A stretch of DNA of 64,000 bases from Elephas maximus indicus (taxonomy: Eukaryota > Chordata > Mammalia > Proboscidea > Elephantidae). Of this stretch, positions 47,040 through 60,466 are shown in pieces; positions within the stretch are counted from its first letter, which is position 1, and every line of letters begins with the position of its first letter. The DNA lies in the NCBI RefSeq assembly GCF_024166365.1, contig NC_064841.1:30372001-30436000 (forward strand). The letters run 5' to 3'. Both the position numbers and the translations under genes were made by a program. The notes below the pieces were generated by a model. That model was not told the DNA's origin. It searched no databases and saw nothing but the letters and a program-made list of their open reading frames with translations.

Positions 47040-49040
47040 CACTCTTGACAGAGAACTCACTCTCATTTGAGAGAGAAAAATGAAGTCATTTCATCTCCTT
47101 TCTTGCTGTCTCAAAGAAATGAGTGCTTTTATTCTTTTATCTGACCTTGGACACTGAATCCCTATTTACATTTATCTTCTCTGAGAGTAATTCCATTACT
47201 CCTTCTCTGTTCCATTTCCATTTTTTCCTTCTTCCCACTAGGTCTTCTCAGGCAAAGGCACGTTTGCATCTCCCCCTCAAAAATCTCTTTCCCACACAGG
47301 TTGCTATTCCATTCATTCAGTAGCCACACCTCTCAAGAGTAAATTGTACACTGAAAAATACAGGAAAGAAAAGGGACAGAGTCTTCAATTTTTCATTTTA
47401 TACCTTTATTTAGTATCTTTTAAATTTAGATTTATATTTCATAATAAAATGTTTTTTATTATCAAGTATTATCTCACCCTGCTATCTCCATGTTCTTATC
47501 TTCTATTCATCTCTCAAAATGCTACTATCAGGTTTTAGTTCATACGCTCCACTAAAACTACTATAGCAAAGGTCCCAAAATAACTGCCAAAAATCAACGG
47601 CATCTGTTCAAGTCTTTATTCTAGTTGACCTCTCTATAGCATCCTGACAAAGTTGTCCATTGATTATCTATAAAAACTGTGTCCAGGTTTCTAAAGCACC
47701 ATTCTCCTGGTTCACCGACACTTCTTTTTAACTTTTTATTTTGGAAGTTCTCAAACATTACAAAATCTTATTTCACTTGTAGACCCACTCACTCTTTCCC
47801 TTCCAATGTATTATTTTGAACAAACCCTTGTATCTCTAAACAATAAAAATCCCTTAATCACAATGTCATTATTAACCTATAAAAAGTAACAGCTCACTAT
47901 AAAATATCCAGACAATATTCACACTTCCACAATTGTCTTATCTTACTTTTTTATACCTGGAATTGCTTGAGTTAAGGTCCAAACAATGTCCACATAATAC
48001 TCTTTTTACTCTACAGGTCTCTCCTTCCTTTTCTTCCCCATGCATTTTAGTTTGTTGAAGAAACTGGATCGTCTGTTCCACAGAGTTTCGTCCATCTGGA
48101 TTTCTATATTTGCATACCTATGATATCATTGAACATATTCCTCTGTCCTCTGAATTTCTTGTATACTGGTAGTTAAAATCAGAGACTTTATTAGATTTGG
48201 GTGTAGCTAACTTAGCCAGGATACTTCCTAGATGATGTTGTATGATCCCTATTGTATCACACCAGGATGTCTTCTAATAGCTCTGCTCTGACTCTTGATG
48301 GCTGTGTCTCAGATGCTGCCTTGGCCCTCTCATTCACTTGACCCTCTATGTCTTTCTGAGAAAATCAATCTCAGCTACTCCCACTAGAGTCAACTATCAT
48401 ACACATTCTTATGGTTCTCAAACCTATATGTCTATACTGGCCTTGAGATCCACACCCAAATTTTTAATTCCCTCTCTCTCCTCACTTACATACTGTACAG
48501 GTACTTCCCAAACTCAAGATGTACCAAAATATTATTTTTCACCATAACTGTGACATGTCCTTCTCGTTTTCCATCATGGGTAATGGTATCAAAATGCATT
48601 TAGTTGCCAAAATACAAAAGCTCCAAGTCCCATTCAGCAACCAAACCACACCAAAGTCTAACTCATTCTAGATGATTCTTCCCTCCTTTCTTCTAACAAC
48701 CAAATCAGTCACCATGTTCCATCACTTCTACTACTGATATGTCTCTGGTATCAGTTCCATTCTTCTCATCCCACTGTAACTGTCTAAATCTGAAGGTCGT
48801 CTGTTTCAAGAGAACTATTACACTAGTTTCATAACTAGTTTCTCTACCTCTAATCCTCTCACATTAATCTTCTTTCTAAATTGCAAAGGTCTTCTCTCTA
48901 AATATTAATCTCCTACTTTAAAACATTTACTAGCTCCCCAATTCCTGGTGGGCTAATTCCTTTATAATATAGTTGGAAATCTTGAGTTTAGCATTAAAGT
49001 TGCTTCAAAATTTGGCCTTTCTCTCATACTTTTTTATAGG
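47040..49040 (+). repeat. L2 LINE relic, interrupted by an old L1 end (approximate limits)
   Basis: From about 47560, pyrimidine-rich sequence follows L2 order: CTGTGTCTCAGATGCTGCC, CACTTCCCAAACTCAAGATG-like text near 48500, GATGATTCTTCCCTCC and CATTTACTAGCTCCCCAATTC. Bases 47715-48180 look like an old L1 3' end on the minus strand (CTTTTTATTTTGGAAGTTC) inserted in it. Confidence 0.5.
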
Positions 49041-49109
49041 AATAAAAATTGGGACAGACTCTATAGAGGGCAACTTCACAATATCTCTTCATTTTAAAAA
49101 TGTATTATC

Positions 49110-49615
49110 CTTGGGACACAGAGTGTCCCAGACAGAGTAGGATAAAACATAGAAAAGATCAAATTCACAGAAAAGACCAGATGTACTGGTCTGACAGAGA
49201 CTGGAAGAACCCCTCAGACTATGGCCTCCATACACCCTTCTAACTCAGAACTGAAGCCACTCCTGAAGTTCACCTTTCAGCCATTTTAGGTAGACCTATA
49301 AAACAAAAAATAACTCATGGGGGGAATGTTCTTCTTAGCTCAATCAAATATACCAGACCAAACAGGCAACACCTGCACAAAAACAAAGACGAGAAGGCAG
49401 GAAGGGACAGGAAAACTAGACAAATGGCACCAGGGAAACCTGGGCGGAAAGGGAAAGAGGGAGAGTGCTGACATAATGTGGGGATGGAACCAATGTCATG
49501 AAACAAGTTATGTATAAATTTCTGAATGAGAAACTAATTTGCTTTGTAAACTTTCACCTAAAAAAAAAAAATAAAGCACAATAAAAAGAAAACATACTTC
49601 AAAAAAAAATAAAAT
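49110..49615 (+). mobile_element. L1 3'UTR fragment of another subfamily, with target-site duplication
   Basis: AAAAATGTATTATC is repeated at 49096-49109 and 49616-49629. Inside are CAGAAAAGACCAGATGTACT, GCACCAGGGAAACCTGGGCG, CTGACATAATGTGGGGATGG and GTAAACTTTCACC with a poly(A) end. It resembles the 3' end of the older L1 that ends at 62190, not the 3'UTR of the younger copies. Confidence 0.88.
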
Positions 49616-51538
49616 AAAAATGTATTATCTTTTAAGAGTCAGCAATCTTTCTTATGTTTTTTACCATCAAAGATATTACATATATGGAAAATGACACTTG
49701 TAAAGAAAACTCATGACAGAGGTGGTGCCAACATGTGCTACAGACGGAAGCACTGCACTGTCCCTCCGTAGCAAAACACCTGAAAAACTAAGTAAAATGG
49801 AGACAAACGTCAGTCCTGGAACCCAAAAGCATCAAACGAAAAGATAAAGAACTCAGCCAAGCACCAAATGCAATAAGAAGCTGACACAGAACAGAGAGCG
49901 AGGAGAGATACGTGTGGAGGTCCCCTATCAGCTAACGGTGCATGGATTTGCCATCCTGGACTCCTGTCGGAGGTCAGCAGACAGGGAGTACAAGAAGGCA
50001 GCTTCATGGAGCTCCCAGCAGGAGACAGGGCACCCGATAACCAGCAATATATGCTTTCCCACCCTCCACCCTTCTTTCCCCTCTCCTCTGCTTTCCACTG
50101 GACACAGTCTCTCAGCCCCATGCCACCTGGATTCGCCCCGCTCACATTGGCCAGTTTCCTGAGTGCTATTTGTTTGTTGCTGCTGTCCACTTCTTTTAGT
50201 TTCTTCTGTGACTCTCACCACCTCCACCTCATTCCTCTTTAACACCTAGCTCTGTATGCCATCTTTACTTCTTCTTAAAAAGCTGTGAAGGGCTGCTCAG
50301 CTAGGGAACCGCTTCCCTGACCTATGCTACAATGCCGGTGGGATCCCAGGGGCTTTTTTTGTTGTTTTTGTTTTGATTGTTTTCTTTTTCTTTTCGTGGC
50401 TTGGGAACCCCTTCCAGCCAGGCTATACTGCATGGCTTGGTAGCCACTTCCCACGTCTATGCAATCGCACCAGTAAGATCCCTAGCGGCATTTCTTTTTT
50501 TCCTTTTTGTCTTTCTTCATTTCTCAGTTTCACATCACTATATACGTACCTTCTTTTCCTGTCTGCTGAATACGTGGTGCTATGTGACATCTCTATCCTT
50601 TCTAGCCAGGCTGTACTGTGTGGCCTAGGAGCCACTTCCCTGGTCATCACAGCTGCACTGGTAGAATCCCTGGGGGCTTCGCTTTTCTTTCTTTTCCTCT
50701 AATATTTATTTATTTATTATTTTCCTCCCCCCATTTATTTTTTCTCTATTTCTCAGTTTCTCGTCTCTCCATTCCAATGGCAAGCTCCCTTAGCACTTTT
50801 TTTTTATTGTCTCCTGTTTCTCTCTCCTCTCTCTACTCTTTCCCATACCCACCTTAGCTCCACACATCACAAACTCCCCCATCCTTCCAGCCTACCTGCA
50901 CCATGTGCTGAACATCATATTCCCGAGCAGCACAAGCGCAGTCTACCAGAACCTGCCCTGCACTGACACCCAGCCCACCCTGCCAGCCCTAGTATGTGCC
51001 ACAAACAACCCATCCCAGCCCCTCCCCCTCAACTGGAACTGCCCTGCTGCACCTTAGCTGAGTGACTGGCTCTGCCCATTGGACAAGTAGTGAAAAGTAT
51101 TGTGCCCAAGGATGAACAAACAAAAAAGAACACACAGCTCACCTGCTCAGACATAACGAAATAAAACGAAAAAGAAGGATGAAGCAAACAAATTTACAAT
51201 CACTAAACAAAGGAAAACTACTGAATGTCCAGAAGACAACAGACAATATTAAGACATACTAAAAAAAACTGGACAAGGCGGAGCCAGTAGGCATCCAAAA
51301 TAAAACACCAGATGACTTTCCAGTAGAAGAAGAGGCAGTAGAACTACCTGATAGGGAATTCAATTCTCTAATATTCAGAGCTATTCAAGAACTGAAATAA
51401 AAAGCAGACAAAAAATGAGGAAAAAATAGAAAACTTCACAGAAAACGCAAACCAAAAAAGATGGAAAAATCCAGGAAAATAATACAGGAGTAAAATGCCA
51501 AAATAAATTCACAACTAGAAATCATACAAAAACAACAA

Positions 51539-52670
51539 CTGTTGCTGTTATTAGGTACCGTCGAGTTGGTTCCAATTCATAGCGACCCTATGCACAACAC
51601 AACGAAACACTGGCCTGTCCTGAGCCATCCTTACAATCATTGTTATGCTTGAGCTCACTGTTGCACCCACTGTTTCAACCCACCTCATTGAAGGTCTTCC
51701 TCTTTTCCTCTGACCCTGTACTTTGCCAAGCATGCTGTCCTTCTCCAGGGACTGATCCCTCCCAAGAAGGTGTCCAAAGTATGTAAGACGCAGTCTTGCC
51801 ATCCTTGCTTCTAAGGAGCATTCTGGTTGTACTTCTTCCAAGACAGATTTGTTCATTCCTTTGGCAGTCCACGGTATATTCGATATTCTTCACCAACATC
51901 ATAATTCGAAGGCATCAATTCTTCCTCAATCTTCCTTATTCACTGTCCAGGTTTCACATGCATATGATGCGATTGAAAATACCATGGCTTGGGTCAGGCA
52001 CACCTTAGTCTTCAAGGTGACATCTTTGCTCTTCAAAACTTTGAAGAGGTCCTTTGCAGCACATTTACCCAATGCAATGAGTCTTTTGATTTCTTGACTG
52101 CTGCTTCCATGGCTGTTGATTGTGAATCCAAGTAAAATGAAATCCTTGACAATTTCAATCTTTTCTCCGTTTATCATGATGTTGCTCATTGGTCCAGTTG
52201 TGAGGATTTTTGTTTTCTTTATGTTGAGGTGCAACCCATACTGAAGGCTGTGGTCTTTTGATCCTCATTAGTAAGTGCTTCAAGTCCTCTTCACTTTCAG
52301 CAAGCAAGGTTGTGTCATCTGCATAATGAAGGTTGTTAATGAGTCTTCCTCCAATCCTGATGCCCCGTTCTTCTTCATATAGTCCAGCTTCTCGGATTAT
52401 TTGCTCAGCATACAGATTGAATAGGTATGGCGAAAGAATACAATCTTGATGCACAACTTTCCTGACTTTAAACCAATGAATGTCGCCTTGTTCTGTCCAA
52501 ACAACTGCCTCTTGATCTTTGTAAAGGTTCCTCATGAGCACAATTAAGTGTTCTGGAATTCTCATTCTTCGCAATGTTATCCATAATTTGTTATGATCCA
52601 CATAGTCAAATTTCTTTGCATAGTCAATAACACACAGGTAAACATCCTTCTGGTATTCTCTGCTTTCAGA
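51539..52670 (-). mobile_element. 5'-truncated RTE (BovB-like) LINE inside the L1 ORF1 region
   Basis: Its tail is at the left (ACAACTGTTGCTGTTATTAG). Reading leftward on the minus strand, it encodes RT pieces (FNLYAEQIIREAGLYEEERG, then LHYADDTTLLAESEEDLKHL with an intact YADD) and the C-terminal end (ECSLEARMARLRLTYFGHLL). Frames are interrupted. L1 sequence continues on both sides. Confidence 0.92.
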
Positions 52671-53040
52671 AGTCCAAAATATAAACAAGATTTCAGAAAC
52701 GGACAGTGTCATAGATGGCCTGAGGAGCAGGTCTGAAACAATGAAGACAAGATCAGCAAAATTGAAGACAAACACTTGGATACTACTCTGTTTGAGGAAA
52801 AATCAGAAAAAAGAACAAAGAAAACTGAAGAAACCCTGAGCATCACGTGGGATGCAATGAAGAGCAAAAAGATGCGAGTGACTGGAGTTCCAAAATGGAC
52901 TGAGAAAACGGAATACACAGACAGGAACACTGAATTATTGCTGACAGAAAACTTCCCTAATATCATGAAAGATGAAAAACTGGCCATTCAAGAAGCTCAA
53001 CAAACCCCATAGACAATAGACCCCAAAAGAAAATCACCAC

Positions 53041-53208
53041 CAAAAAACCAAACCAAACCCAGTGCCATCAAGTCGATTCCGACTTATAGCGACCCTATAG
53101 GACAGAGTAGAACTGCACCATAGAGTTTCCAAGGAGCGCCTAACGGATTCGAACTGCCAATCCTTTAGGTTAGCAGCCGTAGCACTTAACCACTATGCCA
53201 CCAGGGTT
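53041..53208 (-). repeat. AfroSINE inside the old L1
   Basis: It is the complement form, near complete: CCCAGTGCCATCAAGTCGAT, TCCAAGGAGCGCCTAACGG, TTCGAACTGCCAATCC and CACTATGCCACCAGGGTT. It follows a CAAAAAACCAAACC run. Confidence 0.92.
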
Positions 53209-53949
53209 AGCTGAGAGCAGCTGGAGAAAAAAAAAAAAAGTCACATACAGAGGAGAAACAATAAGACTAAACTCTGATTATTCAGCAGAAACAAACCATG
53301 CAGGGAAAAAGGCAATGGGATGACATATATTAAACCTTGAAAGAAAAAGACTGCCAACGAAGGATAACATATCCCACAAAATTCTTGTTCAAATATGATG
53401 GTGAAATTAGGACATTTCCAGAGAAACAAAAATTGAAGGAATATGTAAAAACCAAGCCAAATGTACAAGAATTATTAGATGGAGCTCTTCAGTCTGAGAA
53501 CAAACAACATCAGATCACAGCTTGAATCTAGGAGGCAAGATTCTACCAGCCAGATGCCAAGCTAGGATAGGAACCCTCAAGGACCAAAACCAAAAGAATT
53601 GCAACAGGGAACCAGAAAGGTTAATCTGTAAATAGGAACAACACCAGAACAAAAAAAGAGGGAATAAACAGTGCAGGTATTAAACTTTCTAATGGAGAGG
53701 AAGGCAATATGAAAACAAGTAATAATAGACTGGTTCAAACCTAGGAACGTAAGAGTAAATTTGAAGGTAATCACAAAGAAAGTTGACAGACATACTCATC
53801 AAAATAAAGACAAAAAAACATAAAGTCTCAGTAAAAACAAAATCTACAAAAACAAAAACGAAAAAAAAAAATCACGAACAAAAGGAATTCAGCCAGGAGA
53901 GTAAGAGGAACAACGAAAATGTCAGCATCACAAAAAAAGCACTACAAAA

Positions 53950-55890
53950 TTTCTCAACATAATAAAGGGCATCTATGCAAAGCCAACAGCCAATATCACT
54001 CTAAATGGAGAGAACCTGACAGCATTTCCCTTGAGAACGGAAACCAGACAAGGATGCCCTTTATCACCGCTCTTATTCAACATCGTACTTGAAGTCCTAG
54101 CCAGGGCAATTAGGCTAGACAAAGAAATAAAGGGTATCCAGATTGGCAAGGAGGAAGTAAAGCTATCACTATTTGCAGATGACATGATCGTATACACGGA
54201 AAACCCTAAGGAATCCTCCAGAAAACTACTGAAACTAATAGAAGAGCTTGGAAGAGTCTCAGGTTATAAAATAAACATACAAAAATCACTTGGATTCCTC
54301 TACATCAACAAAAAGAACACCGAAGAGGAAATAACCAAATCAATACCATTCACAGTAGCCCCCAAGAAGATAAAATACTTAGGAATAAATCTTACCAAGG
54401 ATGTAAAAGACCTATACAAAGAAAACTATAAAACTCTGCTACAAGAAATTCAAAAGGACATACTTAAGTGGAAAAACATACCCTGCTCATGGATAGGAAG
54501 ACTTAACATAGTAAAAATGTCTATTCTACCAAAAGCCATCTATACATATAACGCACTTCCAATCCAAATACCAATGTCATATTTTAAGGGGATAGAGAAA
54601 CAAATCACTAATTTCATATGGAAGGGAAAGAACCCCCAGATAAGCAAAGCATTACTGAAAAAGAAGAAGAAAGTGGGAGGCCTCACTCTACCTGATTTCA
54701 GAACCTATTATACAGCTACAGTAGTCAAAACAGCCTGGTACTGGTACAACAACAGGCACATAGACCAATGGAACAGAATTGAGAACCCAGATATAAATCC
54801 ATCCATGTATGAGCAGCTGATATTTGACAAAGGACCAGTGTCAGTCAACTGGGGAAATGATAGCCTTTTTAACAAATGGTGCTGGCATAACTGGATATCC
54901 ATTTGCAAAAGAATGAAACAGGACCCATACCTCACATCATGCACAAAAACTAATTCCAAGTGGATCAAAGACCTAAACATAAAGACTAAAACGATAAAGA
55001 TCATGGAAGAAAAAATAGGGACAACCCTAGGAGCCCTAATACAGGGCATAAACAGAATACAAAACATTACCAAAAATGATGACGAGAAACCAGATAACTG
55101 GGAGCTCCTAAAAATCAAACACCTATGCTCATCTAAAGACTTCACCAAAAGAGTAAAAAGACCACCTACAGACTGGGAAAGAATATTCAGCTATGACATC
55201 TCAGACCAGCGCCTGATCTCTAAAATCTACATGATTCTGTCAAAACTCAACCACAAAAAGACAAACAACCCAATCAAGAAGTGGGCAAAGGAGATGAACA
55301 CACATTTCACTAAAGAAGATATTCAGGCAGCCAACAAACACATGAGAAAATGCTCCCGATCATTAGCCATTAGAGAAATGCAAATTAAAACTACGATGAG
55401 ATTCCATCTCACACCAACTAGACTGGCATTAATCCAAAAAACACAAAATAATAAATGTTGGAGAGGCTGCGGAGAGATTGGAACTCTCATACACTGCTGG
55501 TGGGATTGTAAAATGGTACAACCACTTTGGAAATCCATCTGGCGTTATCTGAAACAGTTAGAAATAGAACTACCATACAACCCAGAAATCCCACTCCTCG
55601 GAATATACCCTAGAGATACAAGAGCCTTCACACAAACAGATATATGCACACCCATGTTTATTGCAGCTCTGTTTACAATAGCAAAAAGCTGGAAGCAACC
55701 AAGGTGTCCATCAACGGATGAATGGGTAAATAAATTGTGGTATATTCACACAATGGAATACTACGCATCGATAAAGAACAGTGACGAATCTGTGAAACAT
55801 TTCATAACATGGAGGAACCTGGAAGGCATTATGCTGAGAGAAATCAGTCAGAGGCAAAAGGACAAACATTGTATAAGACCACTATTATAA
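53950..55890 (+). CDS. L1 ORF2 C-terminal fragment, open frame (reverse transcriptase and Cys-rich domain)
   Basis: The frame is open from the insertion breakpoint to TAA at 55888-55890, about 646 codons of the roughly 1275 in a full ORF2. It holds [20 protein letters not shown], the catalytic box LFADDMIVY (FADD form), and a C-terminal Cys-rich motif [18 protein letters not shown]. The endonuclease domain and the first RT motifs are missing, so it could not mobilise itself. There is no promoter or ORF1. It is a remnant, not a host gene. Confidence 0.9.
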   Translation, partial: FLNIIKGIYAKPTANITLNGENLTAFPLRTETRQGCPLSPLLFNIVLEVLARAIRLDKEIKGIQIGKEEVKLSLFADDMIVYTENPKESSRKLLKLIEELGRVSGYKINIQKSLGFLYINKKNTEEEITKSIPFTVAPKKIKYLGINLTKDVKDLYKENYKTLLQEIQKDILKWKNIPCSWIGRLNIVKMSILPKAIYTYNALPIQIPMSYFKGIEKQITNFIWKGKNPQISKALLKKKKKVGGLTLPDFRTYYTATVVKTAWYWYNNRHIDQWNRIENPDINPSMYEQLIFDKGPVSVNWGNDSLFNKWCWHNWISICKRMKQDPYLTSCTKTNSKWIKDLNIKTKTIKIMEEKIGTTLGALIQGINRIQNITKNDDEKPDNWELLKIKHLCSSKDFTKRVKRPPTDWERIFSYDISDQRLISKIYMILSKLNHKKTNNPIKKWAKEMNTHFTKEDIQAANKHMRKCSRSLAIREMQIKTTMRFHLTPTRLALIQKTQNNKCWRGCGEIGTLIHCWWDCKMVQPLWKSIWRYLKQLEIELPYNPEIPLLGIYPRDTRAFTQTDICTPMFIAALFTIAKSWKQPRCPSTDEWVNKLWYIHTMEYYASIKNSDESVKHFITWRNLEGIMLREISQRQKDKHCIRPLL

Positions 55891-56922
55891 GATCTTGAGA
55901 AATAGAAAAAACGGAGAAGAACACATACTTTTGTGGTTACGAAGGGGGGAGGGAGGGAGGGAGGGAGAGGGTTTTTTATTGATCAATTAGTAGATAAGAA
56001 CTGCTTTGGGTGAAGGGAAAGACAACACTCAATACAAGGAAGGTCAGTCTAATTGGACTGGACTAAAAGCAAAGAGGTTTCCGGAATAAAATGAAAGCTT
56101 CAAAGGTCAGCGGAGCAGGGGCTGGGGTCTGGGGAACATGGTTTGAGAGGACTTCTAAGTCAATGGGCAAAACAATTCTATTATGAAAACATTCTGCATC
56201 CCACTTTGAAATGTGGCGTCTGGGGTCCTAAATGTCAACAAGCTGCCATCTAAGATACATCAATTGGTCTCAACCCACCTGGAGCAAAGGCAAAGGAAGA
56301 ACACCAAGGTCACAGGACAACTAAGAACCCAAGAGACAGAAAGGGTCACATGAACCAGAGACCTACATTATCCTGAGACCAGAAGAACTAGTTGGTGCCC
56401 GGCCACAATCGATGTCTGCCCTGTCAGGGAGCACAACAGACAACTCCTGAGGGAGCAGGAGACCAATGGGATACAGACCCCAAATTCTCATAAAAAGACC
56501 ATACTTAATGGTATGACTGCGACTAGAGGAAGCCCGGAGGCAATGCTCCCCAGACCTTCTGATGGTACAGGACAGGAACCATCCCCAAAGACAACCCATC
56601 AGGCATGAAAAGGACTGGTCAGCAGTGGGGAGAGAGATGCTGATGAAGAGTGAGCTAATTAAATCAGGTGAACACTGGAGAGTGTGTTGGCAACTCTTGA
56701 CTGGAAGGGGGATGGGAAGATAGAGAGAGAGGGAAGATGGCAAAATTGGCACGAAACGAGAGACTGAAAGGGCTGACTCAATAGGGGGAGAGCAAGTGGG
56801 AGAAGGGAGTAAGATGTATGTAAACTTACATGTGACAGACTGATTGGAATGGTAAATGTTCACTTGAAGCTTAATAAAAATTAATTAAAAAAAAATCTGA
56901 CAGCATTTGAAGCCTAAAAAAA
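53950..56922 (+). mobile_element. Young 5'-truncated L1 with perfect 18-bp target-site duplication
   Basis: AAAAAAAGCACTACAAAA is repeated exactly at 53932-53949 and 56923-56940. The insertion starts in the reverse transcriptase region of ORF2, carries a complete 3'UTR with a G-rich tract (55946-55970) and AATAAA at 56873-56878, and has two A-runs separated by 20 nt. It sits inside the older L1 in the same orientation. The perfect duplication and uninterrupted frame mark it as the youngest LINE in the window. Confidence 0.95.
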
Positions 56923-59900
56923 AAAAAAAGCACTACAAAATGATGGCAATAAACTCACACCTATCAATAATTACATTGATTGTACATGGCCTAAATGCAC
57001 CCATAAAAAGACAGAGAGTCATAGAATGGATTAAAAACAGGATCCATCAATGTGCTGTCTACAAGAGACACACCTTAGAAACAAAGATGAAAATTTATTA
57101 AAAATCAAAGGATGGAAAAAAATATATCAAACAAACACCTATCAAAAAAGAGCAGGAGTGACAACACTAATCTCAGATAAAAAAAAAAAAAAAAGACTTT
57201 AAAACAAAATCCACCATAAAAGACAGAGAAGGGCACTATGTAATGATTAAACGGACAACCCCTCATAAAGACCAAACCATAATAAACATCTACACACTCA
57301 ATGACAGGGATCCAAAATACATAAAAAAACTAACAGCACTGAAAAGAGAAACTGACAGTTCCACAATAATAGCAGGAAACTTCAACACACCACTCTCAGT
57401 AAAGGACAGAACATCTAGAAAAAAACTCTACAAAGATACAGAAGAGCTAAAGGGCACAATCAGCCAACTTGACCTCACAGACATATATACAAAACACGCC
57501 ATCCAACAGCTCCAAAGTACACATTCTTTTCCAGTGCACATGGAACATTCTCCAGAACAGACCACATCTTAGGCCACAAAGCAACCCTCAACAAAATACA
57601 AAACACTGAGATAACACTAAGTATCTTCTCTGATCACAATACCATCAAAGTAGACATAAACAACAGGAAGAGCAAGGAAAAAAAATCAATTACATGGAAA
57701 ATGAATAACACCCTGCTTAAAAAAAAAAAAAATTAAAAACCACTGGGTAATAGAAGAAATCAGAGATGGAATCAAAACATTCCTAGAATCAAACGAGAAT
57801 GAAAACACATCATACCAAAACCTTTGGGACACAGCAAAGAAAGCCTTCAGAGGTCAATTTATAGCAATACATGTACATCAAAAAAGAAAGGACAAAATCA
57901 AAGCAGTAGCTTCACAACTTGAGCTAATAGAAAGAGAAAAACAGCTCACAGCCACCAGAAGAAAGGAAATAATAAAGGCCAGAGCAGAAATAAATGAAAT
58001 AGAGAACAAGAAAACAACAGAAAGAATCAACAAACCACAAGTTGTTTCTTTGAAAGGATCAACAAAATCAACAAACCACTGGCCAAATTGACAAAAGAAA
58101 AACAGGAGAGGATGCAAATAACTCAAATAAATGAAATGGGGAACATTACAATGGACCCAACTGAAACAAAAAGGATCGTAACAGAGCATTATGAAAAACT
58201 ATATTCCAATGAATTTGAAAACCTAGAAGAAACGGACAAATTTCTAGAAACACACAACCTACACAAACTAATACAACAATGTTGTTGAAAATCTAAACAG
58301 ACCCGTAACAAGAGAAGAGATTGAAAAGGTAATTAAAAAAAAAAAACTCCCAAGAAAAAAAAGCCCTGGCTCAGGTGGCTTCACTGGAGAAATATACCAA
58401 ACATTCATACAAGAGCTGACACCAGTACTACTCAAACTATCTCAGAACATATAAAGGAAGCAACACTTCCAAATTCATTCTATGAAGCCAGCATAACCCT
58501 GATACCAAAACCAGGCAAAGATGCCACAAAAAAAGAAAATTACAGACCAATATCTTTTATGAATATAGACGCAAAAATTCTCAACAAAATTCTAGCCAAT
58601 AGAATTCAGCCTCATATCAAAAAAATAATATACCACAATCAAGTAAGGAGTCATACCAGGTATGTAAGGACAGTTCGACATTAGAAAATTAATCAACATA
58701 ATCCACCACATAAATAAAAGGAGAGAAAAGAATCACGATCATCTTGATGGAAACAGAAAAGGCATTCAACAAAGTCCAAGAACCATTCCTTAAAAAAAAC
58801 CTCAATAAAACAGGTATAGAAGGGAAAATTTCTCAACATAATAAACAGCATCTATGCAAAACCAATGGCCAACATCATTCTTAATGGAGAGAGGCTGAAA
58901 ATATTCCCCTTGAGAACAGGAACAAGACAAGGATGCCCTTTATCACCACTATTTAACATTGTGCTGGAAGTCCTAGCTAGAGCAATAAGGCAAGAAAAAG
59001 AAATAAAGGGCACCCAAATTGGTAATAAAGAAGTTAAACTGTCCCTAAACAGGAAACCCAAGAGACTCCACAAGAAAACTGCTGGAACTAATAGAAAGAT
59101 TCAACAGAGTAGGATACAAGATAAACATACAAAAATCGGTTGAATTCATATACACTAATATAAAGAACGATGAAAAGGAAATCAGGAAAACAATACCATT
59201 TACAATAGCCCCTAAAAAAAAAAATAGTAAAATACTTAGGAATAAATCTAACCAGGGATGTAAAAGACCTATACAAAGAAAACTACAAAATATTACTGCA
59301 AGAAACCAAGAGAGATCTACATAAATGGAAAAATATACCATGCTCATGGACAGGTAGACCCAACACCATTAAAATGACAATTCTACTTAAAGTGATTTAC
59401 AAATACAATGGAATCCCAATCCAAATACCAACAACATTCTTTAAAGAGATGGAAAAACTAATCACTAACCTTATATGGAAAGGGAAGAAGCCCAAGATAA
59501 GTAAAGCACTACTGAAGAAGAAGAATAAAGTAGGACTCACACTGCCTGACTTCAGAACCTGCCATACAGCTACAGTAGTCAAAACAGCCTGATACTGGTA
59601 TGACAGATACACTGACCAATGGAATAGAATTGGCAACCAGATGTAAATCCATCCACCTACGGTCACCTATCTTCAACAAGGGCCCAAAATCCATCAAATG
59701 AGGAAAAGACAGTCTTTTTAACAAATGGTGCTGGCAAAACTGGATGTCCATCTGCAAAAAAAAACAGGACCCATACCTCACACCATATACAAAAACTGAA
59801 TCAAAATAGATCAAACACCTAAATATAAAGCAAAAAACTATAAGGTTCACAGGAGAAAAAATAGGGTCATTGCTTGATGACCTAATACACAGCATTAACA

Positions 59901-59948
59901 GGATACAAACCATAACCAACAACACACAAACTCTAGAATATAAGCTAC

Positions 59949-60466
59949 TGTCTTAGTTATCTAGTGCTGCTATAACAGAAATACCACAAGTGGATGGCTT
60001 TAACAAAGAGAAGTTTACTTCCTCACAGTAGAGTAGGCTAAAAATCCAAATTCAGGGCATCGGCTCCAGCGGAAGGCTTTCTCGCTCTGCAGGCTGTGGA
60101 GGAAGGTTCTTGTCCTCAATCTTCCCCTGGTCGAGGAGCTTCTCAGGTGCAAGGACACCGGGTCCAAAGGACATGCTCTGCTCCCAGTGCTGCTTTCTTG
60201 GTGGTATGAGGGCCCCCAACTCTCTGCTTGCTTCCCTTTCCTTTTTATCTTTTGAGAGATAAAAAGTGGTACAGGCCACACCCCAGGGAAACTCCCTTTA
60301 CACTGGATCAAGAACATGACCTGGTAAGGGTGTTACAATCCCACCCTAATCCTCTTTAAAATAAAATTACAATCACAAAATGGACAATAACCACACAATA
60401 CTAGAAATCATGCCCCAGCCAAATTGATACATGCATTTTTGGGGGGACATAGTTCAATACATGACA
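59949..60466 (-). mobile_element. Solo LTR (MaLR-like), complete, inside the old L1
   Basis: On the minus strand it runs from TGTCATGTATTGAACTATGT to AGATAACTAAGACA, a TG...CA element of 518 bp. Flanking 5-mers GCTAC (59944-59948) and GCTAT (60467-60471) are a near-perfect target duplication of the size expected for LTR elements. The ORF2 sequence of the L1 continues on both sides. It is homologous to the LTR at 19017-19475, and the ends resemble MaLR (ERVL) LTRs. No retroviral gene is present. Confidence 0.8.

Noticed and set aside
49810..50857. Several 75-126-residue frames on both strands
   Set aside because: They fall in the GC-richer 5'UTR of the old L1; no conserved domain is seen.
55940..55970. 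G-rich tract as a promoter or G-quadruplex regulator of PRKCI
   Set aside because: It is the standard G-rich tract of the L1 3'UTR; the same feature occurs at about 11463-11480.
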